Virus record (IMG/VR): IMGVR_UViG_3300030060_007423
Coordinates: 1-64,000 of that record
Length of the DNA stretch: 64,000 nt
Source of the DNA: a virus
Strand: one strand, 5' to 3'
A model generated the notes under the pieces. It searched no databases, was not told where the DNA came from, and saw only the letters and a program-made list of their open reading frames with translations. Every line of letters begins with the position of its first letter. The stretch's first letter is position 1. Of this stretch, positions 32,727 through 43,269 are shown piece by piece. Position numbers and translations under genes: made by a program.

Positions 32727-35700
32727 ATGGCTACACAAAAAAACATAGATAGTCTTCGTGAGCAAAGCGAGATAATGGATGGGTTAGTTTCTAAACAAGA
32801 GAAGCTATCACAACTATATTCTAAACAGCAAACAGCTTATGAGGAAATGGACAAGCGAACAACTGAAGCAAAAAACTTGTCTAAAGTTCTTGTGATGAAT
32901 AAAGCCAAAGAGGTTAAACACCAGGAAAAATTAAATAATTTTGCAGACAAATACGAAAAGACCTTAAAGAAAGTTGAGCGTGCACAACAAAGAATGAATA
33001 TGAATATTGATAAAGTATCTGGAAAATTTGCAGATATGGCAAGAAATGTTCCGTTCATTGGTGATAACCTTGCACAGAGTATTGAAGATGGTGCAGAAGA
33101 TGCTAAAAAGGCAATGGGATCATTCTTTGATAAATCAATGACTCAACAAGAAAGAATGAAAAAAGGTTTTAAGGGAATGGGTAGCGTTGTTAAGATGGTA
33201 TTTGGTGGTTTAATAATGGCCGCTATAGGTGGAATCTTTTCATTTATCTTTCAACAAATCCAACGTGCACGTGACTTAATGTATGAAATAGACTCAGCAG
33301 CAACTGGTGTTCAACGAAGTCTAAAGTTAAGTGGAAAGGGTGTTGCTAATTTAACAAGAGGTTTAAGTGGTGTAAAATATTACGGTGATGCATTTGCTTC
33401 ATCAATGACGGCTGTACAAGAGTCAATGGGATTCCTTCCACAACTTACAGCTAAAGAAGCCAACCTAATGGCTAGGTTAAATAAAAACATGGGTCTTGGT
33501 GCTGACACAATAGCATCCATGTATAAAAATGCCAGCAGAATGAATATGTCATTTGACAAGTATGCTGACCATGTTGATAGAACAACCAAAATGCTCAATG
33601 AGCAAATGGGCACTAACTTTACAATTGCAGAAATACAAGAAGAGATTGCAAAGGCTGGTGATGATGTACTTGCAATGTACCAAAAAGAAAATGGCGAACT
33701 TGAAAAACAAGTAATGCTTGGTAAAAAGATTGGTCTTAACCTATCACAACAAGCTAAAATGGCTAGAGGTTTACTTGATATTGAATCTTCACTTGAGGCT
33801 CAAATGGAAGCCCAAATGTTGACGGGTAAACAACTTAATTTTGATAAAGCAAGACAGTTGGCATTAGAAGGTGATACTGCCGGTGCAAGTAAAGCAATAC
33901 TTGACCAAGTAGGTGGTGTAGCAGAATTCAACAAAATGAATATTCTACAGAAAGAAGCAATTGCAAAGGCTGCAGGATTAGAAGTTGGTGAACTTGAAAA
34001 ATCACTAGAGACACGAGAAAAAATAGCAGCTGGTGACCAAATGGCTGGAGATACTGGTACATTAGCACAAGGTGCAGGAAATGTAAGTGCAAGTGAAGCT
34101 AAAGAAATGAGAGAAGATGCAATTGCAAGTCAATTCTCAGGTATAGCAGAAAAGATTGAAAATATTAAAAAGAACATTCAAAATTTTGTTCTTAAACATT
34201 TACCAACAGTTATTGATTTTTTAGAGAAAAATGGTGGAACACTTCTTAAAGTTGCAGGTGTTTTAACTGGTGCATACATATTAAAGAAAGCATTTAATTC
34301 ATTAAAGGTATTGTTTGGAGGAAGAAGTAACTTTTTTGAAAAAGGTACAATGATGAATCCAATGGTTACTGCACCAATTGGTGGAAGTGGCGGTGGTGGA
34401 GGTGACTTCACTGATATGATAAGAGGTGCAAAGAAAGGTGATATATTCAAATATCTTAAAAAAGGATTTAGTCCAAAAAATATTACAAGAACTCTTAATC
34501 GTGGTATTATAAAGGGATTTGGTAAAAGTGGATTCAAAACACTAGCTAGGTTAGGTGGTGGTAGTGCAATAAAGGCATTAAGTGGAGCAGCAGGTCTTAT
34601 AACAACTGGTGTAATGGTTGCAAAAGATTTAAGTGACGCATCAACATCAAGAAGTGGTCGTCAAAGAGGAGCTGCAAATACTGGTGCTGCAGGAGCTGCA
34701 ACAGGTGCTGCACTAGGAGCTGCTATTGGTAGTGTAATTCCAGGTGTTGGTACATTACTTGGTGCTGGTGTTGGTGCAGGTATAGGATACTTAACTGGTA
34801 AAATTATAGGTAGTAGTGATGCATTTGCAAATAGTTTTGATAAAGCATCAGAAAAATTAGATGCAGCGTTTAAGGCAAGAACAGATATAGAAGATAGACT
34901 AATTGGTCAATATGGAGAAATACCTCCACACGTACAAGAACTAATGAATAGTTTAGATGAGGCATCCAATGCAAATATGGAAGCAGTTTATGCACAAGAC
35001 AATGCACTGTCACAACAACAAGCTGCTATGGAAGAGGCCTCTGGATTTTTTAATGATAATGAATCCCAAATTATTGGCGCAATGTTTCCACCAGAAATAG
35101 CTGAACGTGTAGAAAGACAAGCACAAAACTTTATTGATGATGGTGGTGGAACAATGGCAGAATTCTTTGATGAGTTCCCTCACTACAAAAAACAAATGTA
35201 CGACTTGTATACTTCAGGTGTTGAAGATGCTGAAATGAAACAAAGTATAATCAACAAGTTAGATGAACAAATGCAAGATGATTTTTCTAGTATGAGACAG
35301 TTTGGTAATCGTCTACAAGATGTAAGTTCAGAAGTTGGTAGTTTTTCACAAGCATGGATGATGGAAGTAATGGCATCTGATGAACGTGTAAAGAATAAAG
35401 CAATTGACTTACAACAAGAACTATATGATGAAATAGGTGGATTTGAAAATGCAACTGCACAACAAAAGAAAGACATCAATAAAAAAGTAGAAGCAGAAAT
35501 GAAAGTCTTTAGACAGGAAGAAGAGAAAAAGTTAAATGCAACCAAGCTTGAGATGGAGGAAGACTATGGTAAAACATGGTGGGGTAGAATGGGAGACTTT
35601 GCATCTGAAAAGTGGGCGGCAGCAGCTGAATGGGCAAAGGGTGCATGGGATTCAATATCAGGTTGGGCCAGTGGAGTTTGGGATAGTGTATCAACTTGGG

Positions 35701-36590
35701 CCAGCGGTGCATGGGAATCTACTAAAAACTTTGCAAGTAATGCATGGGAAAAAACAAAAGGATTTGCAAGTAGTGCTTGGGAAAATACTAAAACATTTGC
35801 AAGCAATACTTGGAATTCAATTGGAGACATGGCAAGTAGTGTATGGTCAAGTATAAGTAGTTTTGCTGGTGGAGTATGGGATTCTATAACAGGTTTTGCA
35901 AGTGACTGTTGGGATGGCATATCTGGTGTTGCAACTGATGTATGGGATAGTGTATCAGGAACAGCAACAGAAGTATGGGATAGTGTATCAGGAACAGCTA
36001 CCGCTGCATGGGATGGAATTCAAAATGCAGGAACGGCAGTATATAATGCAATGCCGGAATCTTGGCAAAATTCATTAGATAGTATAGTTAGTAAAGCTGG
36101 TGATATGTGGGATAGTGTAAAAGGAATGGCAAGTGGAGTTTGGGACAGTGTATCAGGTTGGGCTGAAGGAGCATTTGACAAAGCTAAGAGTTTAGTAAGT
36201 AATGCCTGGGAAGGTGCAAAGGATGTTGGTAGTTCTATTATTGATACATTAGTTTTCTGGGATGATGGTATTATCACAAGTGATGGTACAATGATACAAA
36301 CAGACCCGGCAGATTATATTATGGCAACCAAAAATCCATTTAAGAGTTTTGCACAAGGTATTGCTGGTGGAGCTGGAAAAGTATTTGACGCTGTTGGTAG
36401 TATATTTGGTGATGAATCAGAAAAAGAAGATGAACGTGAAAAGGATAGAAATAGACAACATGCAGAATTAATGGGTGCACTACACGCACTTATCAGAGTA
36501 ACCAAAGAAGGAACTGTAACATTAAATATGGACGGTAAAAAAGTTGGTGAAACTGTTCATGCATCATTAGCACCTAGAGGAGTAGTATAA
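32727..36590 (+). CDS. Tape measure-like tail protein with Trp repeats (1287 aa)
   Basis: Length, helical composition, Ala/Gly-rich central membrane-like stretches (MVFGGLIMAAIGGIFSFIF near 157-175; GAATGAALGAAIGSVIPGVG near 650-670) and gene position fit a tape measure protein, which sets tail length and passes into the host envelope. Residues ~1-100 are coiled coil. From ~960 to 1150 a Trp/Phe residue recurs every 11 residues with a smaller mid-repeat aromatic (AWDSISGWASGVW), a pattern known from other tape measure proteins. It replaces T4 gp29 in position but is much larger. The next gene starts on the last base of its stop. Confidence 0.75.
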   Translation: MATQKNIDSLREQSEIMDGLVSKQEKLSQLYSKQQTAYEEMDKRTTEAKNLSKVLVMNKAKEVKHQEKLNNFADKYEKTLKKVERAQQRMNMNIDKVSGKFADMARNVPFIGDNLAQSIEDGAEDAKKAMGSFFDKSMTQQERMKKGFKGMGSVVKMVFGGLIMAAIGGIFSFIFQQIQRARDLMYEIDSAATGVQRSLKLSGKGVANLTRGLSGVKYYGDAFASSMTAVQESMGFLPQLTAKEANLMARLNKNMGLGADTIASMYKNASRMNMSFDKYADHVDRTTKMLNEQMGTNFTIAEIQEEIAKAGDDVLAMYQKENGELEKQVMLGKKIGLNLSQQAKMARGLLDIESSLEAQMEAQMLTGKQLNFDKARQLALEGDTAGASKAILDQVGGVAEFNKMNILQKEAIAKAAGLEVGELEKSLETREKIAAGDQMAGDTGTLAQGAGNVSASEAKEMREDAIASQFSGIAEKIENIKKNIQNFVLKHLPTVIDFLEKNGGTLLKVAGVLTGAYILKKAFNSLKVLFGGRSNFFEKGTMMNPMVTAPIGGSGGGGGDFTDMIRGAKKGDIFKYLKKGFSPKNITRTLNRGIIKGFGKSGFKTLARLGGGSAIKALSGAAGLITTGVMVAKDLSDASTSRSGRQRGAANTGAAGAATGAALGAAIGSVIPGVGTLLGAGVGAGIGYLTGKIIGSSDAFANSFDKASEKLDAAFKARTDIEDRLIGQYGEIPPHVQELMNSLDEASNANMEAVYAQDNALSQQQAAMEEASGFFNDNESQIIGAMFPPEIAERVERQAQNFIDDGGGTMAEFFDEFPHYKKQMYDLYTSGVEDAEMKQSIINKLDEQMQDDFSSMRQFGNRLQDVSSEVGSFSQAWMMEVMASDERVKNKAIDLQQELYDEIGGFENATAQQKKDINKKVEAEMKVFRQEEEKKLNATKLEMEEDYGKTWWGRMGDFASEKWAAAAEWAKGAWDSISGWASGVWDSVSTWASGAWESTKNFASNAWEKTKGFASSAWENTKTFASNTWNSIGDMASSVWSSISSFAGGVWDSITGFASDCWDGISGVATDVWDSVSGTATEVWDSVSGTATAAWDGIQNAGTAVYNAMPESWQNSLDSIVSKAGDMWDSVKGMASGVWDSVSGWAEGAFDKAKSLVSNAWEGAKDVGSSIIDTLVFWDDGIITSDGTMIQTDPADYIMATKNPFKSFAQGIAGGAGKVFDAVGSIFGDESEKEDEREKDRNRQHAELMGALHALIRVTKEGTVTLNMDGKKVGETVHASLAPRGVV
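35614..36170 (+). repeat. 33-bp (11-residue) Trp-coding tandem repeat in tape measure gene
   Basis: About 17 units of the form xWDSxSGxASG run in register, with TGGGATAGTGTATCAGG-like DNA repeated almost exactly in several. Open antisense frames over this stretch are a by-product of the periodicity. Confidence 0.85.
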
Positions 36591-39445
36591 TGCCAGTACC
36601 AACTAATACAAATCTTAAAGCATGGTATGAATCAAATGGAACATCACTACATAATGTTTCAGGAACGCCAACACCACCAACTACTTATCAGTTAGATGGT
36701 CAAACCTATGGTGACATTCATGGAGAAAAAGGAGACACATCTCCAGGTACAGGTATTGAGGAAACAAATGTTGATAACACAAATACATCTGTAACTTCAA
36801 ATGAGTTTACACCACAGTTTGATAGTATTACAAAATATAAAGATGTACACGGTGAAAAAGCTGATATAAATCCAGGAACAGGTATTGAAGAAACAAATTA
36901 TATTAATACTCAAACAAATGTTATATCATCAGAGTTTCTTCCACAATACAATCAGTTATTAAAATATTCTACTATTAATGGTGAATACATGGATCTTGAC
37001 CCAGGTGTTGGTATTGATGCACACGACCAAAGTGTAACTACAACAAATACTTCAGACCCAGCATTTACACCACAGTTTGATGCATCAAGTAAATATAAAG
37101 ATGTCAATGGCGAATTTGGTGATACAAATGTTGGTGCAGGTATTGAGGCACATGACCAAGGTGTAACTACAACAAACCAAGATGGTACAGATTATGGGTT
37201 TACACAAATATATCAAATAGGTGGTGATAAATATCGTGACATACATGGACAATATATTGATATATCCCCAGATGAAGGTATTCAAGAAAGTGGAATAATA
37301 GGTGCAAACGACGGGATTGGTAGTACAGGTACAAATATATCAGGGCTAGGAGCGGCTCAAACACCAAATACAATATGGGATAACGTTACAACATATAGCT
37401 CAGTAAATGGAACTTATGGCGACACACCAGCACCTGGTGATAGTATACTTTCAAGTGGACCAAACAACCCGTTTACTGGAAACTTAACACTTACAAATAT
37501 AGTTTCTGAAAATACGTCACAGTTTTTTAATTTTTCGCCAGCATATGAACAAACTTCACAATATAATGCAACTGTACCTATTCGTGCAGGAAGCGATGTA
37601 TCACCACTAGCAGTAAAATCACAACAATCATCTACTGAAGGTGGAACACTATATTTAACAAATCCAGGTACTGATAATGCATTATCATCAATGGACCATG
37701 TAAATTACTATAAAGGTACAAATCCAATATCAACATTTAGTAAAGAATTATTTGGCGCATCTGGTGGAAATAGATATGATGAAAAAGTTTTACTTGGTAG
37801 CAATGACCCAGATAATAGCCCTCTTGCAAAATACGCAATGTTAGAGGAATCGGATAGTGCACTAAAAACACAATACTTAAAGTTTAATTTAAGAAAGGAT
37901 TCTCCAAATAAATTTTCTTGGGGTGCAATAACAGACCAACCATATATTCTTAGAGGTATACAAAGAAGTGGCGGAGCTTTTCCTGATGGTGAGCCTGAAC
38001 CACAAACTTGGGGATTTGGATTAGCCGATGCAGACAAAGTTCCTGCAGGACTTGGTGATATAGCTGCACTTGTTGAAAGATTTGTATTTGATATTATAAG
38101 AGTTGGTAAATTTGCAATAAGTCCAAATGGTATATTTTGGTTAGATAAATTATTTGGAATACAGAGTTTATTACTATCAAGGTCTCTAGGTTCTAGGATA
38201 ACTAGAAAAGAAAATAATATGTTGGCTATGAGTGAAATTGAGGCTGAAGTAGATGACCCTTCTGGTGATATAATGGCAAAGGCAACAAAAAATGCAACAT
38301 CAGATAGAACGCCAAATTGGCAAACCCTTACATACATGCAAATTCTTAAGGCAAGAATTAAAAGAAAGGGTGGTAAGTCAATACATGCAATTGACTTTAG
38401 GGCTATAAAAGGAATATTTGGTAGAACACGTGGACGTGACCCAGGATTAGGTAAAAACTTTTATATGAAAAATAGTTTAGAGGCAAAACTTGGATACCCA
38501 AATTCTGGCCAGTTCAATGTTGATAGGACAAAACCATTTGCATTACATGATAATGATTATGTTGGAAATATACATGATAAAATAAACATGTTAATGACAG
38601 GTGATCAACCTGCTGAAGGTGCAGGACAATTGATTAAGTTTAACTTTCATGGAATCCAAGCAGCCCAAAATGATGAAGGTACAGCTGCACCAGTATCAAA
38701 GCAAGTAGATGCAATGTATTTTCGTGAATCAATAACAGGATTGACTGATGCGTTTGTACCAACATATGTTCCTATAAATTATATTGGTCGTTCTAGTGGT
38801 GGAATGATATATCAAAATACCGTTAGAAATATTGGATTTAATTTTGAAGTATATGCAAATAGTAAAAATGAAATGGCACCTATGTGGAATAAATTAAACA
38901 CATTAGCTTCATATACATATCCACACTTTTTTAATTCAATTCCAAATGGACAAGGAATGCCTGGTGCACCAATTATGACATTAACAGTTGGTGATTTATA
39001 TGTAGACTTGCCTGGCGTATTAACAACATTCAATATTACATTTCCAGATAATGCAATGTGGGACATATATGGTGGTGGAGTTGAACCTGAATATGAAAAT
39101 AGAAAAGGTGTAAAGTTAACACCACTAAACAATGGCGATTACTGGCAACTTCCTAGACATTGCTCTATCAATGTAGGCTTTGCAGTTATTAATCATGAAT
39201 TTGAACAAGCTGGCAAAATGAATCTATTTGGTCCGCCTAGAACTGTTCAAGCAGACGGTTCAGTAGACCTTAAAACTGGATTGCCATATCTTAATAATAA
39301 TTATCCGGCATTTTCTGACCCTACTTACAATAAAGAAGTTGAAACTCCAGGAATGAACTTAATGAAAGACTTAGTTCCTGACTTAGATACTCAACAAGAT
39401 CCAGGACAAGATGATGATAGTGTAATTGGTGGACTTGCAGGATAG
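36590..39445 (+). CDS. Large baseplate/tail structural protein with N-terminal repeats (951 aa)
   Basis: Residues ~35-285 hold six degenerate repeats of 35-45 residues around KYKDVHGEKADINPGTGIEE. The middle (about 400-620) is mixed. The C-terminal part (GMIYQNTVRNIGFNFEVYAN, MWNKLNTLASYTYPHFFNS, then TLTVGDLYVDLPGVLTTFNI) resembles proteins that cap or start the tail tube in the baseplate (gp48/gp54 place), but I cannot assign one securely. It shares one base with the tape measure stop and lies before a gp53-like gene. Virion baseplate location is likely. Confidence 0.6.
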   Translation: MPVPTNTNLKAWYESNGTSLHNVSGTPTPPTTYQLDGQTYGDIHGEKGDTSPGTGIEETNVDNTNTSVTSNEFTPQFDSITKYKDVHGEKADINPGTGIEETNYINTQTNVISSEFLPQYNQLLKYSTINGEYMDLDPGVGIDAHDQSVTTTNTSDPAFTPQFDASSKYKDVNGEFGDTNVGAGIEAHDQGVTTTNQDGTDYGFTQIYQIGGDKYRDIHGQYIDISPDEGIQESGIIGANDGIGSTGTNISGLGAAQTPNTIWDNVTTYSSVNGTYGDTPAPGDSILSSGPNNPFTGNLTLTNIVSENTSQFFNFSPAYEQTSQYNATVPIRAGSDVSPLAVKSQQSSTEGGTLYLTNPGTDNALSSMDHVNYYKGTNPISTFSKELFGASGGNRYDEKVLLGSNDPDNSPLAKYAMLEESDSALKTQYLKFNLRKDSPNKFSWGAITDQPYILRGIQRSGGAFPDGEPEPQTWGFGLADADKVPAGLGDIAALVERFVFDIIRVGKFAISPNGIFWLDKLFGIQSLLLSRSLGSRITRKENNMLAMSEIEAEVDDPSGDIMAKATKNATSDRTPNWQTLTYMQILKARIKRKGGKSIHAIDFRAIKGIFGRTRGRDPGLGKNFYMKNSLEAKLGYPNSGQFNVDRTKPFALHDNDYVGNIHDKINMLMTGDQPAEGAGQLIKFNFHGIQAAQNDEGTAAPVSKQVDAMYFRESITGLTDAFVPTYVPINYIGRSSGGMIYQNTVRNIGFNFEVYANSKNEMAPMWNKLNTLASYTYPHFFNSIPNGQGMPGAPIMTLTVGDLYVDLPGVLTTFNITFPDNAMWDIYGGGVEPEYENRKGVKLTPLNNGDYWQLPRHCSINVGFAVINHEFEQAGKMNLFGPPRTVQADGSVDLKTGLPYLNNNYPAFSDPTYNKEVETPGMNLMKDLVPDLDTQQDPGQDDDSVIGGLAG
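36692..37440 (+). repeat. Six ~40-residue repeats in baseplate protein
   Basis: Units share a YxDxHGEKxD core, a PGTGIEE or GAGIEAHDQ segment and a TTTN stretch; for example residues near TYGDIHGEKGDTSPGTGIEE and KYKDVHGEKADINPGTGIEE. The DNA is degenerate, so the repeats are old or under protein-level selection. Confidence 0.75.
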
Positions 39446-39456
39446 GAGGATAGATA

Positions 39457-39756
39457 ATGAATAGAGGACAATTTACAAATAAACATATTAAAGATGGAAA
39501 GATGAGGTATAATCAAACACTATTGTCAACTATACCTAAAAATCCAAATGATATTTATGTCATTACAGTTGTTGGAGATAGACTAGATTTAATATCTAAT
39601 ACATATTATGGTTCACCTAATTTTTGGTGGATTATTGCAGCAGCAAATAATGTTGGACTTGGAACAACTGCTGTTGCTGGAGGAATACAATTAAGAATAC
39701 CTGCGGAGACAGGTGCATTAGCTACATTAATGGAAAGATTACAACAAAGAGGATAA
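39457..39756 (+). CDS. Baseplate wedge protein gp53-like (LysM-like)
   Basis: The 99-residue product has VGDRLDLISNTYYGSPNFWW followed by IIAAANNVG and IQLRIP, the LysM-like core of gp53-type baseplate wedge proteins (T4: ELANAIYGNPQLYWVLLMCN). T4 gp53 is longer (196 aa), so this is a minimal form. AGGAGG lies five bases before the ATG. gp53 helps join wedges around the hub. Confidence 0.78.
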   Translation: MNRGQFTNKHIKDGKMRYNQTLLSTIPKNPNDIYVITVVGDRLDLISNTYYGSPNFWWIIAAANNVGLGTTAVAGGIQLRIPAETGALATLMERLQQRG

Positions 39757-39763
39757 ATAAGTT

Positions 39764-42703
39764 ATGTCATGGAGAGGAATATTTTTAGACCCAATAGATC
39801 CTAATATACAGGAAAGATTAAACGCTAGGCAATATCAACTATCAAAGGGTTCACATGCATCATTTGGAGAATCAAAGGATGGAGATTCATTACAAGTTAG
39901 TGGTGATACTTTTTTCAATAAACCAGGAGGAGCTTTACATGCAGGTTTAACAGAACCAATTGGTAAAACTGCATGGGTAAAAATGTTATCAAATGCAGTC
40001 ATATCAGATGATGTGTTATACAATGGCCAAAAGCATGCAGCTGATAGTGATTTTGTCAAAAATATGAGACTTAACTTTCAACTATATGGTGGACAGATTG
40101 ATGCAACTGCAAAGGGTAATACTCCACAGCAATTCAAAATGACTTCACCAAGTAAATTATGGTATAGGCCTGGACCACAATTTAGAAACACACCAGCACC
40201 TGGTATAACTAGAGTATCAATTGACCAGTCAGGTATGATGGGTTCTATACGAAAGGCAAAAATTGATTTTACAGTATTTACTGAAAATGATTTGCATCTC
40301 TATCAAATGTTATATATGACACCTGGAATTAGTGTTGTATTAGAATGGGGATGGTCACACTATAAGGGAACATTTTTACCTGAATGTGAAAGTCAAGATG
40401 AATATGTTACTGCAATTCGTGATAGAAGTTTAGGTAGTGGTGAAAGTACAGACCCAGAGCAAGCAGGTTTATATGATGGAATGCTTGGTGTAATTAGTAA
40501 TTTTCAATACACAGTTAGACAAGATTCTGGTTATGATTGCCAAGTGGATTTAATGAGTCCTAATTCATTTGTTGTAGATGCACCACTAAAAAAGAATAAT
40601 TTAGGTTTTACAATTACGCCAAAAAATGGAGATGAAGGAAGTGCTGAACCATTATCTGATATTAAAGCTATACGTGCATACTTAGAAGGTGAAAGTCTAA
40701 CTGATGATGGTGAAATTGGAAATCCTGCTATACAGGGTAATGCATTAAAGAAAGGATTAAGTGATAGTTCAACTAGAGCATGGATGAAAAAAAATCTAAA
40801 TTTAGGTGAAAGGGAAACTTGGTTAAAGTATAACATTAAAGGAAAATCAAAAGATGTCATTAATTGTAAAGTTTGTTTTGCAGCAGAGGACGAACCAGGT
40901 GTATATTCAATACCCCAAATTAAGTTAAGAAAAGACCAACCTAATAAGTTTGGTGGTAAAATTGGAGAATACTTTGCATGTTATAATACAAAGTCAACAA
41001 AAGACCCACATATTTATTCATTTCAAACAATGATTGGTAAAGAACTTGACATGAAAGCTACATATGTAAGCTGGAGATTTATTGAAGATGTTTTATGTAG
41101 AGTGTTAGCATGGGAAATGAATGATTTACAAGATGGTGGTAATGCTGACAACTTTTTTGTACTTAGTGCAACACAAAGATATAAACGTGCAGCCTCTGGA
41201 AAGAGTAAAGATACTGGTGAAACTATGACTGTTGATGCAAAGTATGGTCAATGGATACCAAATATGTTTACTTGGAGAGTAGGTAAAGACATTAAAGAAA
41301 CTACAACATATGATGATGAAACTGGTGAACCTATTACACCAGAAGATAAAGCTGACCCATTAGAACCAATGAGTTCTGACCCAACATTATGTATCTGGCC
41401 AGGACAGTATGAAAATTGGGCTGCATACAAACCATTTCTTGAAAAATACCACACTGCTAAAATGGAAGCTTCAGAAGAGGCTAAAGATAAGCAGCCAACA
41501 TTTGATGATGCATACCGAAAGAGATTATTATTTGTACCTGGACAGTTAAAGAATACAAGTAATGCACTTTGGCAATCAAGTAAAAAAATAAATGTATCTA
41601 TTCACAAAGCAGGAAATGCTAAAATTAAAGGGTTAGGTAAGATTTATGGTAAAAAGGCAACAATGGTTCCATTAAGAAATATTTATGTAAATTTTGATTT
41701 AGTAGAAGATGTATTAAGAACACTTACAAGTGAACCAAATAGAAACAACATTAAAGATTTTCTATTGACACTCTGTGAAAATGTAAATAGTTGTTTTGGC
41801 AATCAGTGGGACCCAGTTATTGTTGACAATCCAAACACTCCAGGTATTGAAATTCGAGATATGAATGTTCAAAACTCTCTTGCACTATCAAGTTGGATGT
41901 CAAACTCAGATAATAAGTGGGAAACAGTTTCTGCCGATGCAAATAAACCTGCAGCCTTTGATGAAAATGCTGAGGAACAGATGTTGGCTAATGAATATGG
42001 TAGAAAAAATATTGATACTTCTGGTACGCATTTACAATTTGCATATGATTTTGGTGCACTAACAAAATATTCACTTGTTAGAAATGTTACTATGACATCA
42101 AAAATACCAAGTGGTTTACAAGCAATGATGTTTATTGGTGCAACATCAGCACTTAAAGATGATGACGATGCTGGTGGTCAAAGTTCAGGTGCAGAGTTTG
42201 CTGTTCAGTCTGCAAGAATACAAGATAGACTATATGCATCTGAAACTGCAAGGAGAGATGATAAAGATGAACCAACAATGACTGCTGATGAAACATGGAT
42301 GATTTCAATGTGGAATGCTTATGGTGAATATACAACTAATGCATTTGAAATGGCAAAAGATGGTTTAGATAATGTTGTTGAAAAAACAGAAAAAAAATTA
42401 ATTACTGGTGGTTATGTACAAGCAGCACGGATGATAGAGATAAGTGCAACAGGTGATGATTCAGCAGGTGCAACTGAAGAAGATGACTATTCTCCACTAC
42501 TTCCATTTAATGTTGGATTTACTACAGACGGTATTGCTGGAATATACATGGGTAATGCATTTGCACTTCCAGATGTTTTACCTAGAAGACATGCAAGGGC
42601 TGCATTGTTTATGGTTACAAAGGTTGGCCATACAATACAAGGTGGTGATTGGGAAACAACAATTGATGGCATGATGCGATTGTCAAAACAGGCTGGAAAA
42701 TAA
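39764..42703 (+). CDS. Large tail/baseplate structural protein (979 aa), unassigned
   Basis: No T4 number can be assigned. Residues ~145-200 hold GITRVSIDQSGMMGSIRKAK then IDFTVFTENDLHLYQMLYMT and PGISVVLEWGWS, a beta-rich segment seen in structural proteins of marine and Bacteroidota phages. Later parts are mixed with many acidic loops; the end (LFMVTKVGHTIQGGDWETTI) resembles the terminal strand of hub-type proteins. It is probably a baseplate hub or wedge component given its neighbours. It starts eight bases after the gp53-like gene. Confidence 0.6.
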   Translation: MSWRGIFLDPIDPNIQERLNARQYQLSKGSHASFGESKDGDSLQVSGDTFFNKPGGALHAGLTEPIGKTAWVKMLSNAVISDDVLYNGQKHAADSDFVKNMRLNFQLYGGQIDATAKGNTPQQFKMTSPSKLWYRPGPQFRNTPAPGITRVSIDQSGMMGSIRKAKIDFTVFTENDLHLYQMLYMTPGISVVLEWGWSHYKGTFLPECESQDEYVTAIRDRSLGSGESTDPEQAGLYDGMLGVISNFQYTVRQDSGYDCQVDLMSPNSFVVDAPLKKNNLGFTITPKNGDEGSAEPLSDIKAIRAYLEGESLTDDGEIGNPAIQGNALKKGLSDSSTRAWMKKNLNLGERETWLKYNIKGKSKDVINCKVCFAAEDEPGVYSIPQIKLRKDQPNKFGGKIGEYFACYNTKSTKDPHIYSFQTMIGKELDMKATYVSWRFIEDVLCRVLAWEMNDLQDGGNADNFFVLSATQRYKRAASGKSKDTGETMTVDAKYGQWIPNMFTWRVGKDIKETTTYDDETGEPITPEDKADPLEPMSSDPTLCIWPGQYENWAAYKPFLEKYHTAKMEASEEAKDKQPTFDDAYRKRLLFVPGQLKNTSNALWQSSKKINVSIHKAGNAKIKGLGKIYGKKATMVPLRNIYVNFDLVEDVLRTLTSEPNRNNIKDFLLTLCENVNSCFGNQWDPVIVDNPNTPGIEIRDMNVQNSLALSSWMSNSDNKWETVSADANKPAAFDENAEEQMLANEYGRKNIDTSGTHLQFAYDFGALTKYSLVRNVTMTSKIPSGLQAMMFIGATSALKDDDDAGGQSSGAEFAVQSARIQDRLYASETARRDDKDEPTMTADETWMISMWNAYGEYTTNAFEMAKDGLDNVVEKTEKKLITGGYVQAARMIEISATGDDSAGATEEDDYSPLLPFNVGFTTDGIAGIYMGNAFALPDVLPRRHARAALFMVTKVGHTIQGGDWETTIDGMMRLSKQAGK

Positions 42704-42705
42704 TT

Positions 42706-43269
42706 ATGAGTGATGGTATACAAAAAGCATTATATACTGCAGGTGGTGAATATATACTAAATGGTAAGGACTATATTGGTTATTATCATGTACACCCTGA
42801 TTTAGGTGCAATGGTTGGAAAGATTCATACTCCAAAAATACCACATGAAAGATTAATTGGAATTGATGAAAACCCAATTTTATCAGGATATAGGTCTGCA
42901 TATGTTGATGGTGAAGCTCTTGAAACGGCACAAACAACAAAGCTACCATTTACATATATTCCTAGACCTTCTACAGAAGATTATAAAAATGGTTATATAA
43001 CTCGATATTTTATTTCAAAGAGAAATGATTGGAATCAAATATTTGAAACATCAGAAAAAGAATTTCCAAAAAAATTAGCAGGTCTTTCAGATGGCCTTTG
43101 GGAAGATCTTGAATTAGATTGGCATATAACAGATAATTTAGAACAAGAGAGTTCAATACAATATAATATAAGTACTGAATTTAAGAATGATCAAATTGTT
43201 AAAGAAGCTAGTAAAATAATACCAACAGTTCAAAATTACTTAAAAGATTTAACACAGTTCAGTACTTAA
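42706..43269 (+). CDS. Hypothetical tail-region protein (187 aa)
   Basis: The N-terminal ~35 residues (AGGEYILNGKDYIGYYHVHP, then DLGAMVGKIHT) form a motif found in proteins near baseplate genes of marine phages, where related sequences have G.YHIHP...GPM.G..H. Despite the HVHP segment no metalloenzyme motif is complete. The second half is helical and acidic (GLWEDLELDWHITDNLEQES). It is the last gene of the structural block; a 36-bp early-type element overlaps its stop codon. Confidence 0.6.
   Translation: MSDGIQKALYTAGGEYILNGKDYIGYYHVHPDLGAMVGKIHTPKIPHERLIGIDENPILSGYRSAYVDGEALETAQTTKLPFTYIPRPSTEDYKNGYITRYFISKRNDWNQIFETSEKEFPKKLAGLSDGLWEDLELDWHITDNLEQESSIQYNISTEFKNDQIVKEASKIIPTVQNYLKDLTQFST

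Noticed and set aside
34178-36505. Long antisense open frames over the tape measure gene
   Set aside because: They mirror the codon periodicity and Trp/Gly repeats of the + strand gene, have no SD sites, and would be the only minus-strand genes in the window.
37708-38337. 209-codon antisense frame inside the baseplate gene
   Set aside because: Composition (Ser/Leu/Ile-rich) is typical of a reverse-complement shadow of an AT-rich gene, with no SD and no family match.
42706-43269. JAB/MPN-type metalloprotease from the HVHP segment
   Set aside because: The downstream His/Asp/Ser set of that family is missing.
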